14,892 nt of DNA, taken from NCBI GenBank assembly GCA_025774865.1, contig JALGZO010000043.1:1-14892 (forward strand), in the 5' to 3' direction. This DNA comes from a bacterium. Its GTDB lineage: Bacteria > ARS69. The notes under the pieces are model-generated. The model was not told the DNA's origin. It searched no databases and worked only from the letters and a program-made list of their open reading frames with translations. Positions within the stretch are counted from its first letter, which is position 1. Each line of letters starts with the position of its first letter. The translations under genes were made by a program, and so were the position numbers. Shown here piece after piece: positions 1 through 7,953 of the stretch.

Positions 1-1084
1 CGGCGAGCCTCCCGACGCCGGCCCCCACGGCCCCCTGACGCAATGCGATCCAGGTGAGCGGCAATACGCACCCGAGGAGCGCGACCGGCGGCAGCACGAC
101 GAGCGTCACGATCCCGACCGCCCGGACGAGATAGACCGCAAGCCCTCCTCCTTCGGGCAGCGCCTCGAACCCCGTCAGCGCCCGGAAGACGACGAGCGAC
201 GCACCGATCCCGACCGCACCGAGCCCGCACGCCGCCGCGATGCCGAGACGGGGCGCGACGCGTTCTCCGAGCCGCGCGACGATCGCGCTCCCCGTCGCCA
301 GCGCGACGAGAAACACCGCCACGACCGAACCCAGCGTGTAGGTGCTGTTGTGAAGCGTCAGGGCGAAGAGGCGAACGTACAGAACCTCGAGGCCGAGAGT
401 GCCGAACCCGGAGAGCGCCGCGAGCACCCACCAGCTCGGGGCGATCACCGATCCGGGGGTGGCCGCGACTGGCTCGGGTGCGGCCACTGGTTCCCGCCGA
501 GCGAGGGCGATCGCGGCGACGCCTACCAGCGCGGACGTCAGCGCCGCGAGTTGCGCGCTCGCGCCCACTCCCACGAACAGGAGGAGCACCGACGTCGCCA
601 GGGTCACGCCCGCGACGCCTCCCGCGGTGTTGATCGCGTACGCCATCGCCACGCGGCGAGGCGCGTGCCGCCGCGCCGGCGATGCCCACTCCGCGACGAA
701 GGGCAGCGTCACGCCGAGAGCGGTCGTGGCGGGCAACAGGATCGCGAGACTCGCCGCGCCGCGAGCCAGGAGTCGCGTGGCGAGCACCTCGTGGTTCACG
801 AGGCTCTCGAGCGGCGCGTGAGCGATCGCCAGCAGCCACGGGACGATCAACGCCCATGCCGCCACGACGATCTCCGCGGTTCCATAACCCACGAGCGGAC
901 GACGAAACCGGCGAAGAGCTCGCGCTCCCAGCCCGTGGCCGAGCGCGAGCCCGCCGAAGAACGCGGCCAGGACGACGGCGGCGGCCTGCGCCGTGTGCCC
1001 GAACCAGAGCCCGATCTCCCGCGACCAGGAAATCTGGTAGACGAGCCCGGCCGCGCCGGAGAGGAAGAAGAGGACGAGGACCAC
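1..1084 (-). CDS. Spermidine-synthase-like fused membrane protein, N-terminal membrane half (3' end cut by window)
   Basis: 361 codons are visible, reading from a proposed GTG at 1084-1082 off the left edge. The protein is almost entirely hydrophobic, with about ten membrane spans. It opens with FFLSGAAGLVYQISWSREIG, the signature start of the membrane proteins fused to or resembling spermidine synthase (fused MFS/spermidine synthase family). Further family marks are ATTALGVTLPF, the AYAINTAGGVAG loop, a second internal repeat beginning with SGFGTLGLEVLYVRLF, and LPPVALLGCVLPLTW. In this family a C-terminal Rossmann-like aminopropyl/methyltransferase-type domain usually follows; here it would lie outside the window, so catalytic capacity cannot be judged. 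The gene starts two bases after the stop of the preceding gene, so it is probably the fourth gene of the dipeptidase operon. The GTG start is the first suitable one next to the family motif. No ATG and no clear Shine-Dalgarno is visible, and the frame stays open upstream, so the start is uncertain. The substrate is unknown; polyamine synthesis is not implied by the family name. Confidence 0.82.
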   Translation of the reverse strand, partial: MVLVLFFLSGAAGLVYQISWSREIGLWFGHTAQAAAVVLAAFFGGLALGHGLGARALRRFRRPLVGYGTAEIVVAAWALIVPWLLAIAHAPLESLVNHEVLATRLLARGAASLAILLPATTALGVTLPFVAEWASPARRHAPRRVAMAYAINTAGGVAGVTLATSVLLLFVGVGASAQLAALTSALVGVAAIALARREPVAAPEPVAATPGSVIAPSWWVLAALSGFGTLGLEVLYVRLFALTLHNSTYTLGSVVAVFLVALATGSAIVARLGERVAPRLGIAAACGLGAVGIGASLVVFRALTGFEALPEGGGLAVYLVRAVGIVTLVVLPPVALLGCVLPLTWIALRQGAVGAGVGRLA

Positions 1085-1086
1085 GA

Positions 1087-2550
1087 CTAGCCCGGCACGT
1101 TCCAGAACGCCCGGATCGCGAGCAGCACCACGAGCTGCGCGCCGGCCAGAGGCAAGAGATCGCGAGCCGGGCGGCCGCGTGAACCGAGCGCCACGCCGGC
1201 GACCGCGAGCGGCATCAGGAACATCCAGATGCGTCCGGTCTCGCCGAGGATCCGTCCCGACGCGTCGAGCCCGAGAAGCGCGGCCAGGAGCGCGATCGCG
1301 AACGGCGTCTCGATCCCGCCTCGCGGCGCCGCGCGAGCCTCAGCCCCGACCCTCGCCATCCAGGCGACGGCGAGCGGAGGCCCGAGGAAGACGACGAAGT
1401 CCACGAGGTTCTGAACGACCCACGTGGAGTACTGCCGCCCGAAGACCACGACCTGGACGTGATGCGCCGCCGCCGTCGCCTCGCGGAAGACGGCCGACCA
1501 GTTCATCCCGAGAGCGGCCGTCACGGCCGGGACGATTGCGAGCCCCACCAGGGCGGCGATCGATAGCGTCGCGAATCGCTCCACCGAAGGAAGCGGGGCG
1601 TCGCGGAAACGCGCGAAGATCAGCATGCCGACGACCCCGAGCCCCCACGCCCCGAGCGCCGCCAGAGAGGTGAACGAAACGAAGACCCCCAGCGACCCAC
1701 AGAGTCCCGCCGTGCAGGCGAGAGCGGGCGCGCGCGCCCGGCCGGGCCGGCGCATCGCCTCCAGACCGAACGCGGCCGCCGACATCGCGAGCACCAAGAT
1801 GAGGTGATCGGTCTGCGGGGTGAACAGGACGAAGCTCGGCACGCACGACATCAGGAGGACGGCGGTGCCCACCGCCTCGGGCTCGGCCCGCCCCCCCACG
1901 ACGACCGTGAGCGGCACGATGGAAAGCGCGCCGAGCCCCAAGAGGAGGAAACCCGCCGCCACGGCTCCCGCGCGCTGGCCTTCGGTGGTCCCGGGCGGCC
2001 CGGGTGGAACCCCTCCGAGCCAGGCTCCGAAGGAGAGCAACAGTTCCGTCCTCCCCGGCGCCGAAGCCCAGTCGTTGATCGCGTGAAAGAAGAGAACGCG
2101 GCCCGGCGGTTGCGACGGCCCGTGCACGGGAAACGTGCGCTGGATCTCGTGGTAGCGACGCAGGAACTCGGCCGGGTCCTTCACGCTTCTCGCGACGGTG
2201 TGATAGCTCGTGAACGATGGATCCAGCACGCGGCGTGCCACGTTCGTCAGGCCGCCCGGTTCCGCCGCCGTGAGAGCGAGCATCTGTGCGATCACCAGCG
2301 TGACGGCGACGGCCAAGAGGAGGGCGCGTGCTCCGACTCGCGCGACGCCCCATACCTTCCGGATGCGAAACGCCACTCCCACCGTCGCGGCGAAGATCAC
2401 GACGCAGACGAACAGCGGCGCGAACGAGTCCAGCGCTCGACGTTGCCATCGCCACGTGTCCGAACCGCGCAAGCCGGGGACGGCGTCGGTACCGATGAGC
2501 AGCGCCGTCGCGCCGCCGACCGCGAGCACCAAGACGTCGAACCGCCTCAT
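1087..2550 (-). CDS. Polytopic membrane protein, GT-C glycosyltransferase-like
   Basis: 487 residues with roughly ten hydrophobic spans (for example residues 5-22, 44-61, 75-93, 196-218, 227-243 and several in the C-terminal half). A long polar loop after the third span contains HGPSQPPGRVLFFHAIND (about 143-160), followed later by PQTDHLILVL (about 245-254). This order of a (H/Q)PPG-x-x-L-F loop and a later P-x-x-D-x-L helix is familiar from uncharacterised bacterial membrane proteins with GT-C-like topology. No sugar donor or acceptor can be named. The ATG overlaps the TGA of the upstream glycosyltransferase gene in an ATGA arrangement, which indicates translational coupling. The next gene starts two bases after its TAG. 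The operon context (two consecutive GT-C-like proteins) suggests envelope glycan or lipid-linked sugar work, but this is inference. It could instead be an unrelated membrane protein; the hydrophobic topology is certain, the enzyme class is not. Confidence 0.75.
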   Translation of the reverse strand: MRRFDVLVLAVGGATALLIGTDAVPGLRGSDTWRWQRRALDSFAPLFVCVVIFAATVGVAFRIRKVWGVARVGARALLLAVAVTLVIAQMLALTAAEPGGLTNVARRVLDPSFTSYHTVARSVKDPAEFLRRYHEIQRTFPVHGPSQPPGRVLFFHAINDWASAPGRTELLLSFGAWLGGVPPGPPGTTEGQRAGAVAAGFLLLGLGALSIVPLTVVVGGRAEPEAVGTAVLLMSCVPSFVLFTPQTDHLILVLAMSAAAFGLEAMRRPGRARAPALACTAGLCGSLGVFVSFTSLAALGAWGLGVVGMLIFARFRDAPLPSVERFATLSIAALVGLAIVPAVTAALGMNWSAVFREATAAAHHVQVVVFGRQYSTWVVQNLVDFVVFLGPPLAVAWMARVGAEARAAPRGGIETPFAIALLAALLGLDASGRILGETGRIWMFLMPLAVAGVALGSRGRPARDLLPLAGAQLVVLLAIRAFWNVPG

Positions 2551-4190
2551 GGCTCGTCGTCCTCCACCCGTCGCCAGATCTCGACCCGGGGGTGATCGAA
2601 GACTCTCATCAGGACCTCCGCTCCGTCGTCCTTCAGGAGGAGCGGCCCGAGGCGAGGATACGATTTGAACTCCTGGACTTTCCGGAACGGAAGGCGTCCC
2701 GAATCGAGATCGGCGTAGAACGAGCTCTCGACCGGGCGGGCCTCACCGGCCACCGTGAACTCCACGCGGTGTCCCTCGGATAGGGCGAGCCAATCGGCTC
2801 TGTCCAGCACCCGGTCGAGCTGCGCCTCCCGCGCCGCGTCGTCGCTCTTCTCGTAGTCATAGAAGCCGCGGGGCCCGCGCCACAGGAACTCGTAGCGAAG
2901 CGGTGGGCGCACGAGGCCGGGCGACGGCGAGCCCGCCGGTGGCCCATAGCCGGGCGGGTCCTCCATGACGACGATCTCGCGCTCTCCCACGTTCTCGTCC
3001 AACCACCGGGCGGCGGCGACTCTCGAGTCCGTCTCCGCGTACACGGCGCTGAACGCGAGTCCGTGAAGAAGCGTGACGACGGCCGCCCCCGCCCCGATCG
3101 GCGCGCGCCACGCGGGAAACCGTTCGCCGAGGACGCGCACGGCCTCCGCCGCCAGCACCGCCAGCGCCGGGAGAGCGGGCAAGAGAAAGCGCACCGTCTT
3201 CACGCGGGCCGGCAACACGAGAAGAAGGATCGGAACGAGCCAGAGCAGCAAGCGCACGTCCCGGCGCGCTCGTCTCCGGACGAAGAGGGCGAGACCGGCG
3301 AGCGCGAGAAGCTCCGGCCCGACTCCGATCGCGTGGGGCAGCACGCTCGTGAGCTCCGTCCAGACCGGCACGTCGTTCATGTACGGCAACGTCCAGTCGT
3401 GGAAGTCCGACGAGTAGGCGCGGCGTAGATTACCGCCGAGCGTCGTGTGTTCGCCGGCGCGCGTCTCCGGATCCGGCCCGCGGGCGAGCGACGGGTTGAG
3501 CGCGACCGCGACGACGACCGCCGTGACGGCGATCGTGGCGACGCGGGTCACCCACGGGCGTCCGCCGTCGCCGCGCGCCGCGTGCGCGAGCGGGAGCATG
3601 AGGATCGCACCCGGCGCCTTGACGGAGACCGCGAGCCCGAGCAGGAGTCCCCCGGTCAATGCCCGCGGCGTGCCCGGGCGCTCCGCGAGCCGCTCGGCCG
3701 CGAGCATGCCGGCGGCGAGAATCGCGACGAGCGGCGCCTCGACGGTGCCGAAGTGCGACGCCTGCACCAGCGCCGGGAAGCCCGCGACCAGCGCGGCCGC
3801 GACGATACCCGTGAGGCTCCCCCACCGGCGCGCCCACCAGCCGACCCAGAGGATGGTCACGGTGCCCCAGATCGCCGAGATCCATCGCGCGAGCAGTACG
3901 GTGCCGGCGAACTCGTCGCCGTAGGCAGGCGGTCCGGCCCCGGATACGACCCCGAGAAAGAGCTTCCGCGCGATCATGAGAAGCCACAGCGGCACGATCC
4001 CGTACGACGTGATTCCCGGGTCCGGCCAGCCTCCCTCGCTCAGGCCGTACTCCATGCGGAGGGTCTTCGCCACGACGAAGAGCCGCTCGTCAATGTGGAG
4101 AGCCCAGGGGAGCCCCCAGTCGAGCCCGCGCACGCGCAACGCCGCACCGATGACGACGACGGCGACGAGCCCGACCGTTTCCTTTTTCAA
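2547..4190 (-). CDS. GT39/ArnT-like membrane glycosyltransferase (GT-C fold), TTG start
   Basis: 547 residues. The first span (about 5-20) is followed by the loop GLPWALHIDERLF with acidic D34-E35, the position where GT-C enzymes of the GT39/PMT type carry the catalytic or metal-linked aspartate. About ten more spans follow (for example 95-118, 127-145, 150-165, 178-200, 215-232, 290-304, 313-328). K331-R334 precede the helix FLLPALPALAVLAA, a usual feature of this family. The C-terminal 150 residues form a soluble periplasmic-type domain ending in FDHPRVEIWRR, close to the ends of other GT39-like proteins. Family knowledge says such enzymes move a sugar from a polyprenyl phosphate carrier onto lipid, glycan or protein; donor and acceptor are unknown here. 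The frame stays open about 200 codons further upstream, but that stretch is antisense to the dipeptidase gene and is arginine-rich low-complexity. The TTG at 4190, five bases after GGCGGGG and two bases after the dipeptidase stop, is therefore preferred. Confidence 0.83.
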   Translation of the reverse strand: MKKETVGLVAVVVIGAALRVRGLDWGLPWALHIDERLFVVAKTLRMEYGLSEGGWPDPGITSYGIVPLWLLMIARKLFLGVVSGAGPPAYGDEFAGTVLLARWISAIWGTVTILWVGWWARRWGSLTGIVAAALVAGFPALVQASHFGTVEAPLVAILAAGMLAAERLAERPGTPRALTGGLLLGLAVSVKAPGAILMLPLAHAARGDGGRPWVTRVATIAVTAVVVAVALNPSLARGPDPETRAGEHTTLGGNLRRAYSSDFHDWTLPYMNDVPVWTELTSVLPHAIGVGPELLALAGLALFVRRRARRDVRLLLWLVPILLLVLPARVKTVRFLLPALPALAVLAAEAVRVLGERFPAWRAPIGAGAAVVTLLHGLAFSAVYAETDSRVAAARWLDENVGEREIVVMEDPPGYGPPAGSPSPGLVRPPLRYEFLWRGPRGFYDYEKSDDAAREAQLDRVLDRADWLALSEGHRVEFTVAGEARPVESSFYADLDSGRLPFRKVQEFKSYPRLGPLLLKDDGAEVLMRVFDHPRVEIWRRVEDDEP

Positions 4191-4192
4191 GA

Positions 4193-5254
4193 TTACCCCG
4201 CCGGGAGAGTACGCTCGAGGAACCGGACCCAGTTGCGACCGAGGATGTCGTAGATCTCGTCGTCCGTGAAGCCGAGATCGGAAAGAGCGTCCGACAGCCG
4301 GGGAAGATCCGCGATGGTGTCGAGCCCGACGGGCGAGGCTTCCGCGCCGAACCCCCCGTCGAAGTCGCTTCCGATCGCCGCGACCGTGCGGCTTCCCGAC
4401 ACCTGCACGACGTGCTGGATCGCCTCGGCGACCCGGGTCAGAGGAACCTCGGAGCCGCCTTCCCAACCCTCGACCAGCATCCGATTGAACGGCACCGTAC
4501 CGATGACGCCGTCGTGAGCAGCGATTGCGCGAATCATCGCGTCCGAGAGCTGCCGATCGCTTGGGCAGAGCGCTCGAGGATTCGAGTGCGACGCGATCAC
4601 GGGACCGTCCAGGAGATCCATCGCCTGGAAGAAGGACTCCTCGGCGGCGTGCGACAGGTCGACGGTGATACCCGCCTGTCCGAGCGCGGGAACCAGCCGG
4701 CGCCCCTCGGCGGTGAGCGGTCCCGGCTCCCCGGTGCCTCCCGCGTACCGCGTGCCGCGCCAGGCCAGCCCGACGATGCGCACGCCCCGCTCGAACCACA
4801 GAGGGGCGTGCTCCGGGCGGCGGATCGGGTCGGCTCCCTCCATCAACGGTAGCAAGCCCACGTCGCCGACGGCCTCGTCGGTCCAGGTGCCCAGGGTGGC
4901 GTCGAGATCGGCCCGATGGCCGATGAGGCGGAAGCCATCGCCACGATCGAGCTCACGATAGAATTCGAGTTGCGAGAGACCGATCGCCTCCGCCTCCTCT
5001 TCGTTCGCGTAGGCGAGTCCCTTGGAGTCGGAGGACGCGGTCCAGTCCGCGGCCCGCGGAACGAAGAGCGTACCGAAGACCACCGCCACCCTCCCCCGTC
5101 GCAACTCCGGCAGCCCGACCATGGCCTGGCCGCGCCACCGCTCCTTCGCCTTCTCCCCTTCACGCGCTCGCGTGTCGAGCGCGGACTCCCGCGGATCGCG
5201 CCCCCAGCACGATCGATTGAAGGCAATGTCGAGGTGGCCATCCAAGATGATCAT
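4193..5254 (-). CDS. Membrane dipeptidase, peptidase family M19 (renal dipeptidase-like)
   Basis: 353 residues, a normal length for bacterial M19 dipeptidases. The two-zinc site of the family is complete. H7-x-D9 lies in LDGHLDIAFN. The bridging glutamate is E139 in LMEGADPI. H202 is in DLSHA and H223 in ASHSN. R234 follows in PSDRQLSD, and D297 is in GSDFDGGFG. M19 enzymes hydrolyse dipeptides, including D-residue-containing ones, and some act on beta-lactams or on amidohydrolase-type substrates; the exact substrate cannot be read from sequence. No signal peptide is visible (the protein starts MIILDGHLD), so a cytoplasmic location is likely despite the family name. The start is set by GGAGGAGA four bases before ATG. 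It is the first gene of a four-gene operon with two GT-C-like membrane proteins and a spermidine-synthase-like membrane protein. A role in recycling D-amino-acid-containing dipeptides is possible but unproven. Confidence 0.92.
   Translation of the reverse strand: MIILDGHLDIAFNRSCWGRDPRESALDTRAREGEKAKERWRGQAMVGLPELRRGRVAVVFGTLFVPRAADWTASSDSKGLAYANEEEAEAIGLSQLEFYRELDRGDGFRLIGHRADLDATLGTWTDEAVGDVGLLPLMEGADPIRRPEHAPLWFERGVRIVGLAWRGTRYAGGTGEPGPLTAEGRRLVPALGQAGITVDLSHAAEESFFQAMDLLDGPVIASHSNPRALCPSDRQLSDAMIRAIAAHDGVIGTVPFNRMLVEGWEGGSEVPLTRVAEAIQHVVQVSGSRTVAAIGSDFDGGFGAEASPVGLDTIADLPRLSDALSDLGFTDDEIYDILGRNWVRFLERTLPAG
4196..4202 (-). promoter_or_regulatory. Ribosome binding site that supports the TTG start at 4190
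   Basis: Reading the minus strand, GGCGGGG sits five bases before TTG and overlaps the last codons of the dipeptidase gene. It is G-rich rather than a canonical AGGAGG. Together with the two-base gap between the genes it suggests that ribosomes finishing the dipeptidase re-initiate here. Confidence 0.5.
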
Positions 5255-5424
5255 GATCTCTCCTCCGGGCCGAGCCGCCGATGGTACCTCAATCCGGCGG
5301 ATCGCCCGGTCGTGTCTGCGACGAAATCGGAGCCCGCGACGCTCGACGCGGCCCGGAGCAACCCTTTACAGTAGTCGCCATACGTGACTCGTCCCCCCAC
5401 TCTCCAGTCTCGGGAGACAGCCTC
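5255..5424. promoter_or_regulatory. Divergent intergenic region between the dipeptidase operon and the protease gene
   Basis: 170 non-coding bases that must hold promoters in both directions. The Shine-Dalgarno of the dipeptidase is GGAGGAGA at 5266-5259 on the minus strand; that of the protease is GGGAGA at 5412-5417 on the plus strand. The latter lies inside a perfect inverted repeat GTCTC-GG-GAGAC (5407-5418). A TACAGT hexamer near 5366-5371 could be a -10 element for the plus strand, but no convincing -35 is present. The 17-base motif found before the sensor kinase and the FG-GAP gene is absent here. No small gene is supported. Confidence 0.45.
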
Positions 5425-7920
5425 ATGAAACCGCGTGATCGCTTCGCCCTGATTCTCTGCCTCACCGTCGCGTTTCAGCCCGTATCCGAGGCCCTCGCCC
5501 GGAGGGGGATCGAGCCCTTCACGGCTCTCGGCGTCGGCGAGCCGCTCGCCCGCGTCGATACGTACGCCGTCGCCGAGCTCGATCGGGAGACGTTGATCCG
5601 GGAGGCCGACGCCCGTCAGAAGGAAGGCCACCCGTTCATCTTCGCCGAGCCCATCCCCGTGTCGCTGGGGCCGGCCACGCACGGAACGACGGAGCTCCTC
5701 GACGACGGTGACCGTCTTTGGCGGCTCCGCATCGAAGCCCCGGGCGCGACCGATCTGAACCTGGGCTTCTCGCGCTACCGCTTGCCGCCGGGCGCGACTC
5801 TCTACGTATTCAGCGAGACCCGCGACTACTGGGAGGGACCGTACACGTTTCGGGACAACGCCCCGCACGGCGAGCTCTGGCTTCCGGTCGTTCCCGGTCC
5901 GCGGTCGATCGTCGAGCTGTACGTTCCCGCGTCCGCCGAGTTCGAGCCCGAGCTCGAGATCGGGCAGATCGGCTACGGGTTCCGCGACAAGTTCAATCTG
6001 GAGGCCCCGCTGCGTCAGGGTTTCTGCAACAACGACGTCATCTGTCCGGAATGGGACGCGTGGAACGACGATGAGCAAGCAGCCGCCGTGTATCAGCTGA
6101 ACGGGTTCTGGACTTGCAGCGGTCAGATGGTCATGAACACCGCCGCTGATTTCGCACCTTACTTCCTGACCGCGAGACACTGCGGGATCTCATCCGGGAA
6201 CGATCACACGATGGTCGTGTACTGGAACTACGAGTCCCCGAACTGCGGCGACCTCTGCTGCGGTAATCTCAGTGACAACCAGACCGGTGCGATCTGGCGC
6301 GCCTCCCGTTCGGGCGTGGACTTCTGCCTCGTGGAGCTCGAAGAGGATCCCGATTCGACTTCGAACGTCTACTGGGCCGGCTGGGATCGATCGGGCGTGG
6401 CCCCGATGGGGTGCATCGCGATTCACCATCCGAGCACCGACGAGAAGGCAATCAGCTGGAACGATGATCTTCTGACGACGATGAACAGCTGCATCGGAGG
6501 CGGGTCGCAGACGCACTGGCGCGTGAACAACTGGGAAGACGGTACGACGGAGCCCGGATCTTCCGGCTCGGGAATCTGGGATCCGGTCGGTCATTATCTC
6601 ATCGGCTTTCTCTCGGGCGGACTCGCCTCCTGTACGAACATCAACTACGACTGCTACGGAAAGTTCTCCCTCGCGTGGGACGGAACCTCTGCGACGTCGC
6701 GACTGTCCGACTGGCTCGATCCCGGCAACACCGGCGCGATGACGATCGCCGGATCCTACTCCGGGGTGACGGGGCGCGTGAGCTACGTCGCGAACGGTGG
6801 CACGGACGAGTGCGCGAGCAACCCTTCGAATGAGAACGGGATATGGGAGCCCGGAGAGATCGTCACGATTCCGGTGACCCTTCTCGCAATCGGAAACCAC
6901 ACGAGCATCACGGGCACGCTCTCCACCTCGACGGCCGGAGTCGTGATTCTCGACGACACCGCCACCTGGCCGGACCTCGGCGACGGCCAGTCCGCCGAGT
7001 CGGACGCGCCGCATTTCCAGATCGCGATCGACCCGGGTTTCCCGTGCGGCGAGACGATCGATTTCGACCTGTCGCTGTCGAGCGCCGAGGGCGGTCCCTG
7101 GGCCGAGTCCTTCTCGGGCGAGGTGGGCGGCGAACTCACGCCGATCGGACTCCCCATCGCGATCCCGGACAACTTGCCGGCCGGAGTCGAGAGCCCGCTC
7201 CAGGTGGACGTGGACGAGACGATCCTGGACGTCGAGGTGTACGTGAAGATCACGCACACTCGAGTGGGAGACCTCGTGCTGAAACTGCAGAGCCCCACGG
7301 GCACGACGGTCACGCTTCTGGACCGCCCGATGTATCCGCTGCTTCCGAACGGCTGCGAGGACAACGACATGAAGGTCACGTTCACCGATGCCTTCCCGGC
7401 CAATCTCGATTTCCATTGCGCGGGTAGCACTCCCTGGTACTCGGGCGACGCGAAGCCCATGACTCCGCTGTCGGCGATCGACCTCGAGTCCTCGCTCGGG
7501 ACGTGGAAGCTGATCGTCGAAGACCACGGCGCCGGAGACACCGGCTCGATCGACGAGTGGCGACTGCTCACGACTCCGGTCTTGCGCGAGTGCGAAGTCT
7601 GTCCGGCGTCCACCGGCGCGGACCTCGTGGGTGCATCGGCCAGCGCGTTCGGACTCAGCCAGAACCGACCGAACCCGTTCCAGGATCGGACGACGATCCG
7701 GTTCGAGCTCGTTCGCTCCGCGACCACTTCGATCGAGATCTTCGACGTCACCGGGCGCAACGTCCGCACGCTCGTCGATCGTGCGCTGCCGGCCGGTCCT
7801 CACACGATCGTGTGGGATGGGCGCGATTCCCAGCGGAAGCCCGTGGCCGGCGGCATCTACTTCTACCGGCTCACGAGCGGCGGGCAGACCGAGATCAAAC
7901 GGATGAGCCTGGTGCGGTAG
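5425..7920 (+). CDS. Secreted lysyl-endopeptidase-like serine protease with P-domain and C-terminal sorting domain
   Basis: 831 residues. A signal peptide covers about 1-25 (KPRDR, hydrophobic FALILCLTVAF, then SEALA). Residues 26-195 resemble the prodomain of lysyl-endopeptidase-type proteases. The trypsin-fold catalytic domain covers about 196-445, with H252 in FLTARHCG, D299 in SGVDFCLVELEED and S380 in TEPGSSGSGIWD. It is rich in cysteines (for example C201, C207, C231, C253, C274, C278-279), as in extracellular disulfide-bonded enzymes. A beta-sandwich linker (about 446-570, with NGIWEPGEIV) precedes a proprotein-convertase P-domain (about 572-718; VYVKITHTRVGDLVLKLQSP, then GTWKLIVEDHGAGDTGSIDEW). 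The C-terminal FlgD-Ig/secretion-tail domain covers about 740-831 (NRPNPF, VTGRNVRTLVD, GIYFYRL). The enzyme probably cleaves after lysine outside the cell, but this specificity is a family inference. The start at 5425 is preferred to an in-frame ATG at 5281, because GGGAGA precedes it and the signal peptide begins there. It converges on the cysteine-rich gene with 33 bases between the two stops. Confidence 0.92.
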   Translation: MKPRDRFALILCLTVAFQPVSEALARRGIEPFTALGVGEPLARVDTYAVAELDRETLIREADARQKEGHPFIFAEPIPVSLGPATHGTTELLDDGDRLWRLRIEAPGATDLNLGFSRYRLPPGATLYVFSETRDYWEGPYTFRDNAPHGELWLPVVPGPRSIVELYVPASAEFEPELEIGQIGYGFRDKFNLEAPLRQGFCNNDVICPEWDAWNDDEQAAAVYQLNGFWTCSGQMVMNTAADFAPYFLTARHCGISSGNDHTMVVYWNYESPNCGDLCCGNLSDNQTGAIWRASRSGVDFCLVELEEDPDSTSNVYWAGWDRSGVAPMGCIAIHHPSTDEKAISWNDDLLTTMNSCIGGGSQTHWRVNNWEDGTTEPGSSGSGIWDPVGHYLIGFLSGGLASCTNINYDCYGKFSLAWDGTSATSRLSDWLDPGNTGAMTIAGSYSGVTGRVSYVANGGTDECASNPSNENGIWEPGEIVTIPVTLLAIGNHTSITGTLSTSTAGVVILDDTATWPDLGDGQSAESDAPHFQIAIDPGFPCGETIDFDLSLSSAEGGPWAESFSGEVGGELTPIGLPIAIPDNLPAGVESPLQVDVDETILDVEVYVKITHTRVGDLVLKLQSPTGTTVTLLDRPMYPLLPNGCEDNDMKVTFTDAFPANLDFHCAGSTPWYSGDAKPMTPLSAIDLESSLGTWKLIVEDHGAGDTGSIDEWRLLTTPVLRECEVCPASTGADLVGASASAFGLSQNRPNPFQDRTTIRFELVRSATTSIEIFDVTGRNVRTLVDRALPAGPHTIVWDGRDSQRKPVAGGIYFYRLTSGGQTEIKRMSLVR

Positions 7921-7921
7921 G

Positions 7922-7934
7922 CGCTCGGCGAGCG
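7922..7934. terminator. Short hairpin between convergent genes
   Basis: CGCTC-GGC-GAGCG forms a perfect five-pair stem with a three-base loop directly after the protease stop. It lies in the 33-base gap shared with the convergent cysteine-rich gene. There is no T-run on either side, so intrinsic termination would be weak; it may act in both directions or not at all. Confidence 0.3.
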
Positions 7935-7953
7935 GCCGCGCGGGGTCCGGGCC

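Noticed and set aside
350-1182. Several plus-strand open frames in the left kilobase
   Set aside because: Arginine- and proline-rich shadows of the minus-strand spermidine-synthase-like membrane gene, which has clear family motifs.
4191-4799. In-frame upstream extension of the GT39-like gene giving about 750 residues
   Set aside because: The extra 200 residues are arginine-rich and featureless and lie exactly antisense to the conserved dipeptidase gene. The TTG at 4190 with a G-rich ribosome site fits the family N-terminus.
5281-5424. Earlier ATG for the protease (48 extra residues)
   Set aside because: The extension has no homologous character, lacks a ribosome site and would bury the signal peptide that begins at 5425.
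6190-7803. Long open frame (537 codons) on the minus strand
   Set aside because: Antisense to the protease and P-domain coding region, with composition typical of a GC-rich shadow frame and no recognisable domain.
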